In this document: positions 27,650 through 37,172 of the stretch, in pieces | How the letters are laid out: every line of letters begins with the position of its first letter | Numbering within the stretch: the stretch's first letter is position 1 | NCBI GenBank assembly: GCA_947168525.1 | Contig: CAMVMG010000001.1 | Location: forward strand, 310,001-374,000 | Direction of reading: 5' to 3' | From: an uncultured Bacteroidales bacterium | GTDB taxonomy: Bacteria; Bacteroidota; Bacteroidia; Bacteroidales; UBA932 | Length of the DNA: 64,000 nt | Position numbers and translations under genes: made by a program | The notes under the pieces: model-generated | Seen by the model: the letters and a program-made list of their open reading frames with translations, nothing else | Database searches by the model: none | Told to the model about the DNA's origin: nothing

Positions 27650-28939
27650 ATGAGAGTATTAATGTTCGGCTGGGAGTTCCCTCCCCATATCGCAGGCGGT
27701 CTGGGTACGGCCTGTGAGGGAATCGTCAAGGGCCTTGCCGCCAATGGCGTAGAAACCCTTTTTGTGATGCCGTCGGCCTCCGGAGACGAAGACCAGAGCG
27801 CCACCACCATCATCAATGCCTCGGATGTCGCGGTAGACACCGTGACCGAGTCCGTAGAAGAATACCTGGACAAGGTGAAGTTCATCCATATCGGCTCCAA
27901 CATGGTGCCCTATGCAGATCCCGAAGAGTTCGGCAAGCTGGTGGAGGACGAGAAAAAACGCCAGGTGAAAGACTTTTCCATCAGTTATGGCCAGAAGTTC
28001 AAGTTCTCCGGCAAATACGGCAGCAACCTCATGGAGGAAGTGGCCCGCTACGCCATGGTGGGCGGAACCATCGCCATGCAGCGCAAGGATGAATTCGACG
28101 TCATCCACGCCCACGACTGGCTAACCTATTATGCCGGCATTGCCGCCAAGGAGCTCACGGGCAAGCCGCTCGTGATCCACGTGCACGCCACCTCCTTCGA
28201 CCGTGGCAGCGCAGACAACATCGACACTCGTGTTTTCGCCATCGAACAGAAAGGCATGCAGGTGGCCGACAAAGTGATCACTGTGTCGGACCTCACCCGC
28301 AATACGGTCATCAACCGCTACGGGATAGACCCTGCCAAGGTGGTGACGGTGCATAACGCCGTGGATTTCAGCGGCCGGGAAAACCTGGTTGTGAAGCGCG
28401 GCGTCAAGGAAAAGGTGGTCACCTTCCTGGGACGTATCACGTACCAGAAAGGGCCGGAGTATTTCATCGAGGCGGCTGCCAAGGTGCTCAAGCGCACCAA
28501 GAACGTCCGCTTTGTGATGGCGGGCAGCGGCGACATGATGAACCGCGCCATCCGCCAGGCCGCCCGGCTGGGAATCAGCGACCGTTTCCATTTCACGGGC
28601 TTCCTCAGGGGCGTGGACGTACAGAAGATGTTCGCCCTGTCGGATGTCTATATCATGCCCAGCATCTCCGAGCCTTTCGGCATTTCCCCGCTGGAGGCCA
28701 TGAGAACCGGCGTCCCTTCCATCATCTCCAAGCAGTCCGGTGCGGCGGAAGTGCTGCACTATGCCTTCAAGGTAGACTTCTGGGATGTGGACGCGATGGC
28801 CGACGACATCTACGCCCTGCTCAACTACCCTGCCCTGGCCGACTTCTCCGCCAGGATGGGCTATGACGAGGTGAACGCCCTCAAATGGAACGGCGCTACC
28901 GCCAAGATGAAGAAAGTTTATGAATCAGTAGTAAAATAA
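27650..28939 (+). CDS. GT4-type glycosyltransferase / glycogen synthase-like
   Basis: MFGWEFPPHIAGGLGTACEGIVKGL, SEPFGISPLEAMRTGVPSIISKQSGAAEVL. Confidence 0.92.
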   Translation: MRVLMFGWEFPPHIAGGLGTACEGIVKGLAANGVETLFVMPSASGDEDQSATTIINASDVAVDTVTESVEEYLDKVKFIHIGSNMVPYADPEEFGKLVEDEKKRQVKDFSISYGQKFKFSGKYGSNLMEEVARYAMVGGTIAMQRKDEFDVIHAHDWLTYYAGIAAKELTGKPLVIHVHATSFDRGSADNIDTRVFAIEQKGMQVADKVITVSDLTRNTVINRYGIDPAKVVTVHNAVDFSGRENLVVKRGVKEKVVTFLGRITYQKGPEYFIEAAAKVLKRTKNVRFVMAGSGDMMNRAIRQAARLGISDRFHFTGFLRGVDVQKMFALSDVYIMPSISEPFGISPLEAMRTGVPSIISKQSGAAEVLHYAFKVDFWDVDAMADDIYALLNYPALADFSARMGYDEVNALKWNGATAKMKKVYESVVK

Positions 28940-28945
28940 TCGATT

Positions 28946-30217
28946 ATGGCAACTAAGAGCATCTGCCTGTATTTTCAGGTCCATCAACCCACCCGGCTCC
29001 GCCTGTACAGATTTTTCGATATCGGCAAAGACTCCCACTATTATGACGACTTTGCCAACAGGACCATCCTGCGCCGCATCGCACAAAAGTGCTATCTGCC
29101 CATGAACCAGCTCATTCTGGAGACAATCCGTCAGAGCAAGGGCAAATTCAAGGTGGCCTATTCCATCTCCGGCAGCGCTTTGGAGCAGTTCCAGCGCTTC
29201 GCCCCGGAAGTCATCACCAGTTTCAAGGCCCTGGCAGAAACCGGCAAGGTGGAATTCCTGGCAGAAACCTATTATCATTCCCTGGCCTCCCTGGCCTCTG
29301 AATCCGAATTCCGTCACCAGGTTCTCAAGCATGCCGCCAAGATAGAGGAGTTGTTCGGCGTGAAGCCCACCGCTTTCCGCAACACGGAACTCATCTACTC
29401 CAACGGCATCGGCGAAATGGTGTACGATATGGGCTACAAGACCATGCTCACGGAAGGCGCCCGGCACATCATGGGCTGGAAGAGCCCCAACTATGTGTAC
29501 TGCGGAGAAACCCAGCCCAAACTGAAGCTTCTCCTGCGCAATTATTCCCTCTCGGACGACATCGCCTTCCGTTTCTCCAACAAAGGCTGGGAGATGTGGC
29601 CCCTTACGGCCGAAAAATACGTGAACTGGATGAAGGAGAGCGCTCAGAACGACGACATCATCAACCTGTTCATGGACTACGAGACCTTCGGTGAGCACCA
29701 GAGCGCGGACAGCGGCATCTTCGAGTTCATGAAAACCCTCCCGAAGGCGGTCATCAAGGACGGAACTTTCCAGTTCGTGACCCCCTCCGAGGCTGTCAAG
29801 AAACACAAGAGCGTGGCAGACCTGCCCGTGGAAGACCCCATCTCCTGGGCCGACGAAGAGCGCGACATCACCGCCTGGCTGGGCAACGAGCTACAGCACG
29901 AGGCCTTCCAGAAAGTGTACGCCATGACCGAGAAACTCTCCATCGTGAACGACCCTGAACTCTGGGAAGACTTCGGCCACCTGCAGGAAAGCGACCACTT
30001 CTACTACATGTGTACCAAGTTCTTCTCGGACGGGGAAGTGCATAAGTACTTCAACCCGTACGACACCCCGTATGAGGCTTTCATCAATTACATGAACGTG
30101 ATCTCCGATTTCCAGATCCGTCTGGACGAGAAACGGGCTGCCCTGGATGTGAGGGAAACCGCCAAGGAAGAGTTGAAAGAGAAGAAACCTGTGCGCAGGA
30201 AAGTTGTGAAGAAGTAA
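28946..30217 (+). CDS. GH57 family alpha-amylase-like protein
   Basis: CLYFQVHQPTRLRLYRFFDIG, FRNTELIYSNGIGEMVYDMGYKTMLTEGARHI, FMDYETFGEHQ. Confidence 0.92.
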   Translation: MATKSICLYFQVHQPTRLRLYRFFDIGKDSHYYDDFANRTILRRIAQKCYLPMNQLILETIRQSKGKFKVAYSISGSALEQFQRFAPEVITSFKALAETGKVEFLAETYYHSLASLASESEFRHQVLKHAAKIEELFGVKPTAFRNTELIYSNGIGEMVYDMGYKTMLTEGARHIMGWKSPNYVYCGETQPKLKLLLRNYSLSDDIAFRFSNKGWEMWPLTAEKYVNWMKESAQNDDIINLFMDYETFGEHQSADSGIFEFMKTLPKAVIKDGTFQFVTPSEAVKKHKSVADLPVEDPISWADEERDITAWLGNELQHEAFQKVYAMTEKLSIVNDPELWEDFGHLQESDHFYYMCTKFFSDGEVHKYFNPYDTPYEAFINYMNVISDFQIRLDEKRAALDVRETAKEELKEKKPVRRKVVKK

Positions 30218-30226
30218 TAGGTCTAG

Positions 30227-33200
30227 ATGGCAAAGAAAGAGATTTTGACCCCGGACTATCTGTTCGAAGTAAGCTGGGAAGTTTGCAACAAAGTGGGGGG
30301 CATCTATACGGTGATCGCCACCAAGGCCCTCCACCTGAAATCCCAATTGGGACGTCACCATATTTTCATCGGCCCGGATGTGTGGATGCACCGGGCCGAG
30401 AACCCCGATTTCGTGGAGGAACCGCTGCTGTTCCAATCCTGGAAGAAGCAGGCCTTTTCCGAGGGGCTCCGTTTCCGCATCGGAAGCTGGAATATCCCCG
30501 GCCGTCCGCTGGCCATCCTGGTAGACTACAAGTCTTTCCTTCCCCAGGCCGACGATATCCTGGGCGGCCTGTGGTGTGATTTCGGCGTAGATTCCATCTC
30601 GGGAAACTGGGATTATAAGGAGTCGGCCGTGTTCGGCATCATGGCCGGAAAGGTGATTGAGAGTTTCTGGAATTACAACCTCAGCGGAGGCGAAAAAGTG
30701 GTGGCCCAGTTCCATGAGTGGCAGACGGGTGCCGGCATCCTGCACCTGAAACGGGCCAAGATTCCGGTGGCGACGGCCTTCACTACCCATGCTACCATGA
30801 TGGGACGTTGCCTGGCAGGGAACAACCTGCCCCTGTACGACAACCTCTCTTCCTACGACGCCGACGAGATGGCCCGCAGGTTCAACGTGATGGCCATCCA
30901 TTCGCTGGAGAAACAGTCGGCCCTGAATGCCGATGTATTCACGACTGTGAGCGAAATCACCGCCCGGGAGTGCGCCCAGTTCCATGGCCGCCCCGTCGAT
31001 GTGGTCACGCCTAACGGCTTCGAGAACAGCTTCACCCCGGCTACGGACGAGGACTACAACCGCCTGCACGATGCTGCCCGCGACCGTCTGGTAGAGGTGG
31101 CTACGGCCATGAGTGCAGAGGAAGTCCCCTCCAATGCCCTTTTTATCGGCATCGGAGGCCGTTATGAGTTCCGTAACAAGGGAATCGACGTGTTCATCGA
31201 CGCCCTGGATCGCTTGAACCGCTCGGACTATCAGGGACGCAGCATCCAGGCGTTCATCATGATTCCTTCCGGCCATCACGGCCCGGACAAGGAACTGGTG
31301 GCCAAGCTCTCCGGAAACGGAGACGCCCGGTACCGGAGTCAGACTTCGCATTATCTGATGAATGCGGAATACGACACCATCACCCGCCGTTTCCGGGAGA
31401 CTGGCCTGGTCAATTCCCTGGGCGACAAAGTGAAGGTGTACTTCATCCCCTCGTACCTGAATGGCAACGACGGGGTGTTCAATATGCCCTATTACGACCT
31501 CCTGTGTGGCCTGGACCTGGCCCTCTTCCCGTCGTACTACGAGCCCTGGGGATACACGCCGCTGGAAGCCCTGGCTTTCCGCGTGCCCACCCTTACCACC
31601 ACCCTGGCCGGATTCGGCCTCTGGGTGAACAGCCATTACAGGAAAAAGCATCCCGGCATCACGGTGCTGGAAAGGACGGATGCCAACTACGACGAAATCG
31701 TGGACGGTGTGTCGGCCCGTGTCCGCGAAATGGCTTCGCTGGATCCAGACCAGAGAAAAAAGTACCGGGAGAATGCCCGGGAAGTGGCCCAGATTGCCCT
31801 CTGGGACCACCAGATCAAATATTATGAGGAGGCGTACTCCCTGGCTCTTGGCAAGGTTCAGGAGCAGATCGACTCCTATCAATCAAAGAACAAGACAATG
31901 CAGTATTTTAAACCCGATGTAACCAACCCCACCTGGCGGAGCATCCTGGTGACCCGTCACCTCCCGGAAAAGCTCTCCCGGCTGGAGAAACTGTCCAAGA
32001 ACTTGTGGTGGTGCTGGAACGAGAGTGCCAAAGACCTCTTCCGCTCCATCGACCGCGAAGTCTGGCATAAATCAGGGCATAACCCGCTCGTGGTGCTGGA
32101 CCGCGTGAGTATCAAGCGTTTCCAGCAGCTCTCAGAAGACGAGGATTTCCTCGCCCGCATGAAGAAAGTCCTGGACGAGTTCGACACCTATATGGCCGCC
32201 AAGCAGGAGCGGAAAGATCCTTCCATCGCCTATTTCTGCATGGAATACGGCCTGGACACGTCCCTCAAGATCTATTCCGGCGGCTTGGGTATCCTGGCAG
32301 GCGACTACCTCAAGGAAACCTCCGACATGAACGTGAACCTGGTGGCCGTGGGCCTGCTGTATCGCTACGGCTATTTCAACCAGGTCATCTCCGGCCAGGG
32401 ATATCAGGTGGCCGGCTACGACGCCCAGGATTTCACCAAGATTCCGGCCGTGCCCGTGCTGGACAAGGACGGCAACTGGGTCACCACTTCCGTGGCTTTC
32501 CCGGGCCGCAACATCACCGCCCGCCTGTGGAAGGTGGAGGTGGGTCGTACAGACCTGTACCTGATGGACGCCGACTATGAAGCCAACCGTCCCGAAGACC
32601 GCGAGGTAACCTATCACCTGTACGGCGGCAGCTGGGAGAACCGGCTCAAGCAGGAGCTGCTCCTGGGCGTGGGCGGTATCCGCGCCCTCCGCAAGCTGGG
32701 CCTGGACCCGCAGGTGTACCACTGCAACGAGGGACACGCCGCTTTTATCGGCATGGAGCGCCTCCGCGAATACATCGAGCGGGACAACCTGGACTTCTCC
32801 GAGGCCCTGGAAGTCGTGCGTGCCAGCTCGCTGTTCACCACCCATACGCCGGTTCCCGCCGGACACGACGCCTTCGAGGAAGGCATGCTGCGCCAATACA
32901 TCGGCCACTATCCCGAGCGCCTCAAGGTAGACTGGGAAACGCTGATGTCGCTGGGCAAGGATAACCCGCTGGATCCGCACGAAAAATTCTCCATGAGCAA
33001 TCTGGCCGCCAATATTTCACAGAATGTCAATGGCGTATCCATGCTGCATGGCAAAGTGAGCCAGGATATCTTCGCGCACATGTATCCCGGTTATCTGCCG
33101 GAAGAACTGTTCGTGAGCTATGTGACCAATGGAGTGCACTATCCCACCTGGACCGCTCCGGAGTGGAAGCCCGTCCACGCCAAGGTGTTCGGCCCGGCCT

Positions 33201-34462
33201 TCGCCACCCATCATTACGACAAATCCTGCTTCGACGGCATTTACGGCGTGTCCGACGCAGAGGTCTGGGGCGTGAAGTCCACCCTCAAGCAGAAGCTCAT
33301 GAAGTTCGTCCGTGAGCGCCTGCAGGACAATTCCATCTCCAACCATTACAGCCCGTCCGAGCTGGTGACCATCACCGAGAATCTCCGGGACGATGTGCTC
33401 ACTATCGGCTTTGCCCGCCGTTTTGCCACTTACAAGCGCGCCACCCTGCTGTTCCGCGACCTGGACCGTCTGGACAAGATTGTAAACAATCCCGCCCAGC
33501 CCGTGCAGTTCCTTTTCGCCGGCAAGGCCCATCCGGCCGACAAAGCCGGTCAGGACCTGATTAAGCAGATTGTGGACATCTCCAAGGATCCGCGCTTTAT
33601 CGGCAAGATTGTGTTTGTGCCCGGATACGACATCACGCTGGCCAAGCGCATGGTCCAGGGTGTGGATGTGTGGATGAACAACCCTACCCGTCCGCTGGAG
33701 GCTTCCGGTACTTCCGGAGAAAAGGCCGCCATGAACGGCACCATGCACTTCTCCGTGCTGGACGGCTGGTGGGTGGAAGGTTATCAGGAAGGTGCCGGCT
33801 GGGCGCTCCCCATCGAGCAGGCCTACGAAGACAACAACTTCCAGAACGAGCTGGACGCCGCAACCATCTACCAGATACTGGAGAACGATATCGCTCCGGC
33901 CTACTACAATGTAGACCGTACCACCGGCCGCAGCTCCGAATGGATCGGCTATATCAAGAACACCATCTCCAAGGTGGCCTGCAACTTCACCACCAACCGC
34001 ATGCTCACGGACTACATGGAGCAGTATTACGCTCCTCAGTCAGAGGCTGCTATTGCCGTGAAGGCACATGACTTCAAGCAGGCCCGTACCCTGGCCGCCT
34101 GGAAGACGCATGTGCGCCGCGAGTGGGAGAATGTCCGCCTGCTCTCGCGTACAGAGCCCGAAACTTCCTATGACCTTACCCTGGCCAACCAGTATCATAG
34201 CGAGCTCACCCTCCAGCTCGGCGACCTCACCCCCGAAGATGTAGGCGTGGAGGTCGTCTTTGCCCAGACCGATGTGCGCGGAAAACTGCACATCGTGGAG
34301 GTGCAGGAGTTCAAGGTGGTGGATTTCACCGACGGCGTGGCCAAGTTCGAGGTAAACGTGCTGCCGGAGAAGACAGGCGCCTACCAGGTGGGTGCCCGTA
34401 TCTTTGCCAAGAATCCGTTGCTCCCGCATCGCCAGGCCTTTGAGTGTGTGAAGTGGGTGTAG
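30227..34462 (+). CDS. Fusion protein: N-terminal GT3-like glycogen synthase (residues ~1-557) + C-terminal GT35 alpha-glucan phosphorylase (~558-1411)
   Basis: N-term EVSWEVCNKVGGIYTVIATKA...FPSYYEPWGYTPLEALA; C-term NLWWCWNESAKDLF, AYFCMEYGLDTSLKIYSGGLGILAGDYLKETSD, HCNEGHAAF, NPTRPLEASGTSGEKAAMNGTMHFSVLDGWW. Confidence 0.93.
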   Translation: MAKKEILTPDYLFEVSWEVCNKVGGIYTVIATKALHLKSQLGRHHIFIGPDVWMHRAENPDFVEEPLLFQSWKKQAFSEGLRFRIGSWNIPGRPLAILVDYKSFLPQADDILGGLWCDFGVDSISGNWDYKESAVFGIMAGKVIESFWNYNLSGGEKVVAQFHEWQTGAGILHLKRAKIPVATAFTTHATMMGRCLAGNNLPLYDNLSSYDADEMARRFNVMAIHSLEKQSALNADVFTTVSEITARECAQFHGRPVDVVTPNGFENSFTPATDEDYNRLHDAARDRLVEVATAMSAEEVPSNALFIGIGGRYEFRNKGIDVFIDALDRLNRSDYQGRSIQAFIMIPSGHHGPDKELVAKLSGNGDARYRSQTSHYLMNAEYDTITRRFRETGLVNSLGDKVKVYFIPSYLNGNDGVFNMPYYDLLCGLDLALFPSYYEPWGYTPLEALAFRVPTLTTTLAGFGLWVNSHYRKKHPGITVLERTDANYDEIVDGVSARVREMASLDPDQRKKYRENAREVAQIALWDHQIKYYEEAYSLALGKVQEQIDSYQSKNKTMQYFKPDVTNPTWRSILVTRHLPEKLSRLEKLSKNLWWCWNESAKDLFRSIDREVWHKSGHNPLVVLDRVSIKRFQQLSEDEDFLARMKKVLDEFDTYMAAKQERKDPSIAYFCMEYGLDTSLKIYSGGLGILAGDYLKETSDMNVNLVAVGLLYRYGYFNQVISGQGYQVAGYDAQDFTKIPAVPVLDKDGNWVTTSVAFPGRNITARLWKVEVGRTDLYLMDADYEANRPEDREVTYHLYGGSWENRLKQELLLGVGGIRALRKLGLDPQVYHCNEGHAAFIGMERLREYIERDNLDFSEALEVVRASSLFTTHTPVPAGHDAFEEGMLRQYIGHYPERLKVDWETLMSLGKDNPLDPHEKFSMSNLAANISQNVNGVSMLHGKVSQDIFAHMYPGYLPEELFVSYVTNGVHYPTWTAPEWKPVHAKVFGPAFATHHYDKSCFDGIYGVSDAEVWGVKSTLKQKLMKFVRERLQDNSISNHYSPSELVTITENLRDDVLTIGFARRFATYKRATLLFRDLDRLDKIVNNPAQPVQFLFAGKAHPADKAGQDLIKQIVDISKDPRFIGKIVFVPGYDITLAKRMVQGVDVWMNNPTRPLEASGTSGEKAAMNGTMHFSVLDGWWVEGYQEGAGWALPIEQAYEDNNFQNELDAATIYQILENDIAPAYYNVDRTTGRSSEWIGYIKNTISKVACNFTTNRMLTDYMEQYYAPQSEAAIAVKAHDFKQARTLAAWKTHVRREWENVRLLSRTEPETSYDLTLANQYHSELTLQLGDLTPEDVGVEVVFAQTDVRGKLHIVEVQEFKVVDFTDGVAKFEVNVLPEKTGAYQVGARIFAKNPLLPHRQAFECVKWV

Positions 34463-35316
34463 TAACAACAGGTTTTTTCGACGGCGTCCATCTGGGACAC
34501 CGTCAAGTGCTTGAGACAGTGGTCTCCTCTGCCCGGGAAAGGGGAGAGGAGGCCGTTGTCGTCACATTCTGGCCGCACCCGCGGACGGTCCTGCAGCAGG
34601 ATGCCCGGGAGTTCCGGCTGCTCTCTTCGCTGGAGGAGAAAAAGGAGTTGCTTCTGTCGGCCGGGATCGACAGGGTAGAGGTGCTGCCTTTTACGAAGGA
34701 GTTTGCCGCTTTGACAGCGGCCGAATACCTGTCCCTGCTCCGTGAGCGTTTCGACGCTTCGCTGATCGTCATGGGCTATGACAACCGGATCGGCTCAGAC
34801 CGGCAGACTGCCTGGGACATATCTCCCGGGACAGCTATCCAGGTAGTGGAGGAGTGTCGTTCTGTGCGAAGCGGAGCATCTATTTCTTCCACCCGGATCC
34901 GGAAGACACTGGAGGCGGGGGACGTGGAATCGGCCGATGCCATGCTGGGCTACAACTACGGGTTGTACGGCGTGGTGGTGGCCGGGAACCGGATGGGCCG
35001 CACCATCGGCTTTCCCACGGCCAATATGCAGTTGTACGAACCGCTGAAGCTGGTGCCCCTGAATGGCGTTTATGCCGTTGAGGCAGAAGTACTTGGGCAC
35101 ACGTACAAGGGAATGTGCAACATCGGCACCCGTCCCACCGTGGGCGGCACAAGCCGTACCATCGAGACGCATATCCTGGACTTTGACGAGGATATATACG
35201 GCCTGCCGATGCGCATCCGTTTTGTGCGCCGCATCCGCGATGAGCGCAAATTCCCCTCCCTGGCTGCTCTCCGGGAACAGCTGCTTCAGGACCGCGCAGC
35301 GTGCAGATTTGCATAA
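34444..35316 (+). CDS. ribF: Bifunctional riboflavin kinase / FAD synthetase
   Basis: TTGFFDGVHLGHRQVLE, GRTIGFPTANMQL, GMCNIGTRPTVGG. Confidence 0.95.
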   Translation: MCEVGVVTTGFFDGVHLGHRQVLETVVSSARERGEEAVVVTFWPHPRTVLQQDAREFRLLSSLEEKKELLLSAGIDRVEVLPFTKEFAALTAAEYLSLLRERFDASLIVMGYDNRIGSDRQTAWDISPGTAIQVVEECRSVRSGASISSTRIRKTLEAGDVESADAMLGYNYGLYGVVVAGNRMGRTIGFPTANMQLYEPLKLVPLNGVYAVEAEVLGHTYKGMCNIGTRPTVGGTSRTIETHILDFDEDIYGLPMRIRFVRRIRDERKFPSLAALREQLLQDRAACRFA

Positions 35317-35371
35317 GTTTCGTATATTATCCTTTTTCTTGTATAATCGTTGCTTTTTTGTGTGAAAATAC

Positions 35372-35379
35372 TAACTTTG
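35372..35379 (+). promoter_or_regulatory. Putative -7 element TAACTTTG for the lipoprotein pair
   Basis: GTTG-N19-TAACTTTG ~30 nt upstream of ATG 35409. Confidence 0.6.
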
Positions 35380-35408
35380 TGCAAACATTGTTAGTATTGT
35401 AAGCACCT

Positions 35409-37166
35409 ATGAATCAGTTTCCTTTCTTCGCGCGGATTGCTGCTGCATTTGTAGTAGTTATCTGCACTATGGTTTCTTGCCAGAAAGATCCTTCCCTGGA
35501 TGAACCTGAGCAAGTAGAAGACCTTTACAAACATGGTGTCCTGTTCCATTCTAAGGCTTATGTGGCTCCGGATATTGAAGCAGATTTAAGAGAAGCCCTT
35601 TATACAGGCATCGAGAGTATTAGCGTGGCTCCTGATGCCAGCGTGCCCCTGTTGGTTGTAAACAAGATTGGGGATTTGGGAGAGACCGTACTTCAGGATT
35701 GTTTTGAATCGGGGAAAACCATTGCCGTGGTAAATCCGGTTAAGTCGGAGATAGACGCTTATGTAGATGCCCACCCCTGGCTGGAAATCTATACGGATAA
35801 TATCAATCCCGGCATGATGCTGTATTCTTTCAATTATGAGGGAGGGTATGCTCACATCTATTATCCGGAAGATTTGGCATCCTATGAGAGCAAGGCCGAC
35901 GCCTATTTCCTATTCCTGCAGTCCTGGTTTACACGGCTCAATGATGAATATGTCGTAAAGAAACCTTTCCAGCGGGATAATAATGATATTCCCAACCTGG
36001 ATGATCTGGCACACGCCTATAAGGATCAAGTTACCTACTCATATCAAACCGATTATGAGTATCGCCATGTGGCGCTGTCGGATCCGGACAAACTGAAAGG
36101 CAAGGGGAGCATGACGCTGGATTTCAGTCTTTATATGGCTCACGTTTACGAAGGAGAGCCCGGTTCGGGAGATTATTATGCCTTTCACGTTACTGCCAGT
36201 ATGGCCAATGGCGACATGTATGACGGACGTTCCTGGAACAAACATGGCGGCGTTTATGTCCGTAAGTGTGGATTCTATGCCACTGAGGGAACTTTTGAAA
36301 TCAGGTTGGTAGACAGTAAGAAGGATGATTACCCTGTGGTTTTTGCCGAAACCCCTTCTCCTACCACAGACAATGGCCATTCCTCGTACACGGAGTCACA
36401 GTCTTTCTCTTTGCAGGCGTCCCAAAGCGTGACGGGCGGTGTCAATTCCAAAGGGAAAGGGATTCAGGCCGAAGTGGGTGTTACGGAAGGATGGGAATGG
36501 TCTTCCAGCACGTCCCGTGAAATACCCGATATGAGTATCCGCTCGCTCACCTCCGGTTCGGTAGTCAAATGGGGACTTGTTTTCAACAACCTGCCCGAGT
36601 ACGATTATTCTTGCTACCGCGGTTTCAAGGTACAGGATGGCAACCATGCCTACAGTAGTTCTGTGGAGCTCAAGGGTTCGTGGCTTTGGTATGACAAGAC
36701 CGGGAAGGACGATACTTACAAGGATCCGCTTCAGCTCTGTGTCCAGATGGTGGGCAAGTATGATATTATGAGTTGGATTTCCAGTCGCGCAGACCTTAAA
36801 ACAGATCACCTCACCTTTGACAGTGGAAAGAAGTATGTGTCGCTTCCTTTGATCAATACCAATACGTACGGCAGGATTGTGCTGGTGAACGATTTCCCCG
36901 ATGGGAAGGCCATCCGGGACATTGAAGTCAAGGATGCGGATTCCGGCAAGGTTTATAAAACCATCTCCAATACCCTGACAAACGGGAAGGAACTTGTGCT
37001 GGGTACATATACGCCACTACTCAACTATACAGTCTCTTTCAAGACTGTAGAGCCTGGAGGAACTGCGTCCAAGAGTTATTCCTATTCTGCTCATTCCTAT
37101 TTTAACTTGTCCCATATGGAGACGACCACCCTTTATGCCAACTACGATTTCTCCCTTGTTGATTAG
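35409..37166 (+). CDS. Lipoprotein with leukocidin/alpha-hemolysin-like beta-barrel pore-forming toxin features
   Basis: Signal peptide with lipobox (TMVSC|QK). C-terminal half shows beta-rich cap, Ser/Thr/Gly amphipathic hairpin (SQSFSLQASQSVTGGVNSKGKGIQAEVGVTEGWEW) followed by VVKWGLVFNN and an aromatic/Trp-rich rim-like segment, the order seen in leukocidin-family toxins. Confidence 0.6.
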   Translation: MNQFPFFARIAAAFVVVICTMVSCQKDPSLDEPEQVEDLYKHGVLFHSKAYVAPDIEADLREALYTGIESISVAPDASVPLLVVNKIGDLGETVLQDCFESGKTIAVVNPVKSEIDAYVDAHPWLEIYTDNINPGMMLYSFNYEGGYAHIYYPEDLASYESKADAYFLFLQSWFTRLNDEYVVKKPFQRDNNDIPNLDDLAHAYKDQVTYSYQTDYEYRHVALSDPDKLKGKGSMTLDFSLYMAHVYEGEPGSGDYYAFHVTASMANGDMYDGRSWNKHGGVYVRKCGFYATEGTFEIRLVDSKKDDYPVVFAETPSPTTDNGHSSYTESQSFSLQASQSVTGGVNSKGKGIQAEVGVTEGWEWSSSTSREIPDMSIRSLTSGSVVKWGLVFNNLPEYDYSCYRGFKVQDGNHAYSSSVELKGSWLWYDKTGKDDTYKDPLQLCVQMVGKYDIMSWISSRADLKTDHLTFDSGKKYVSLPLINTNTYGRIVLVNDFPDGKAIRDIEVKDADSGKVYKTISNTLTNGKELVLGTYTPLLNYTVSFKTVEPGGTASKSYSYSAHSYFNLSHMETTTLYANYDFSLVD

Positions 37167-37172
37167 TGTGGT

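Noticed and set aside
29891-31882. 663-aa minus-strand ORF
   Set aside because: Antisense to GH57 and GT3 coding sequence; no recognisable domain.
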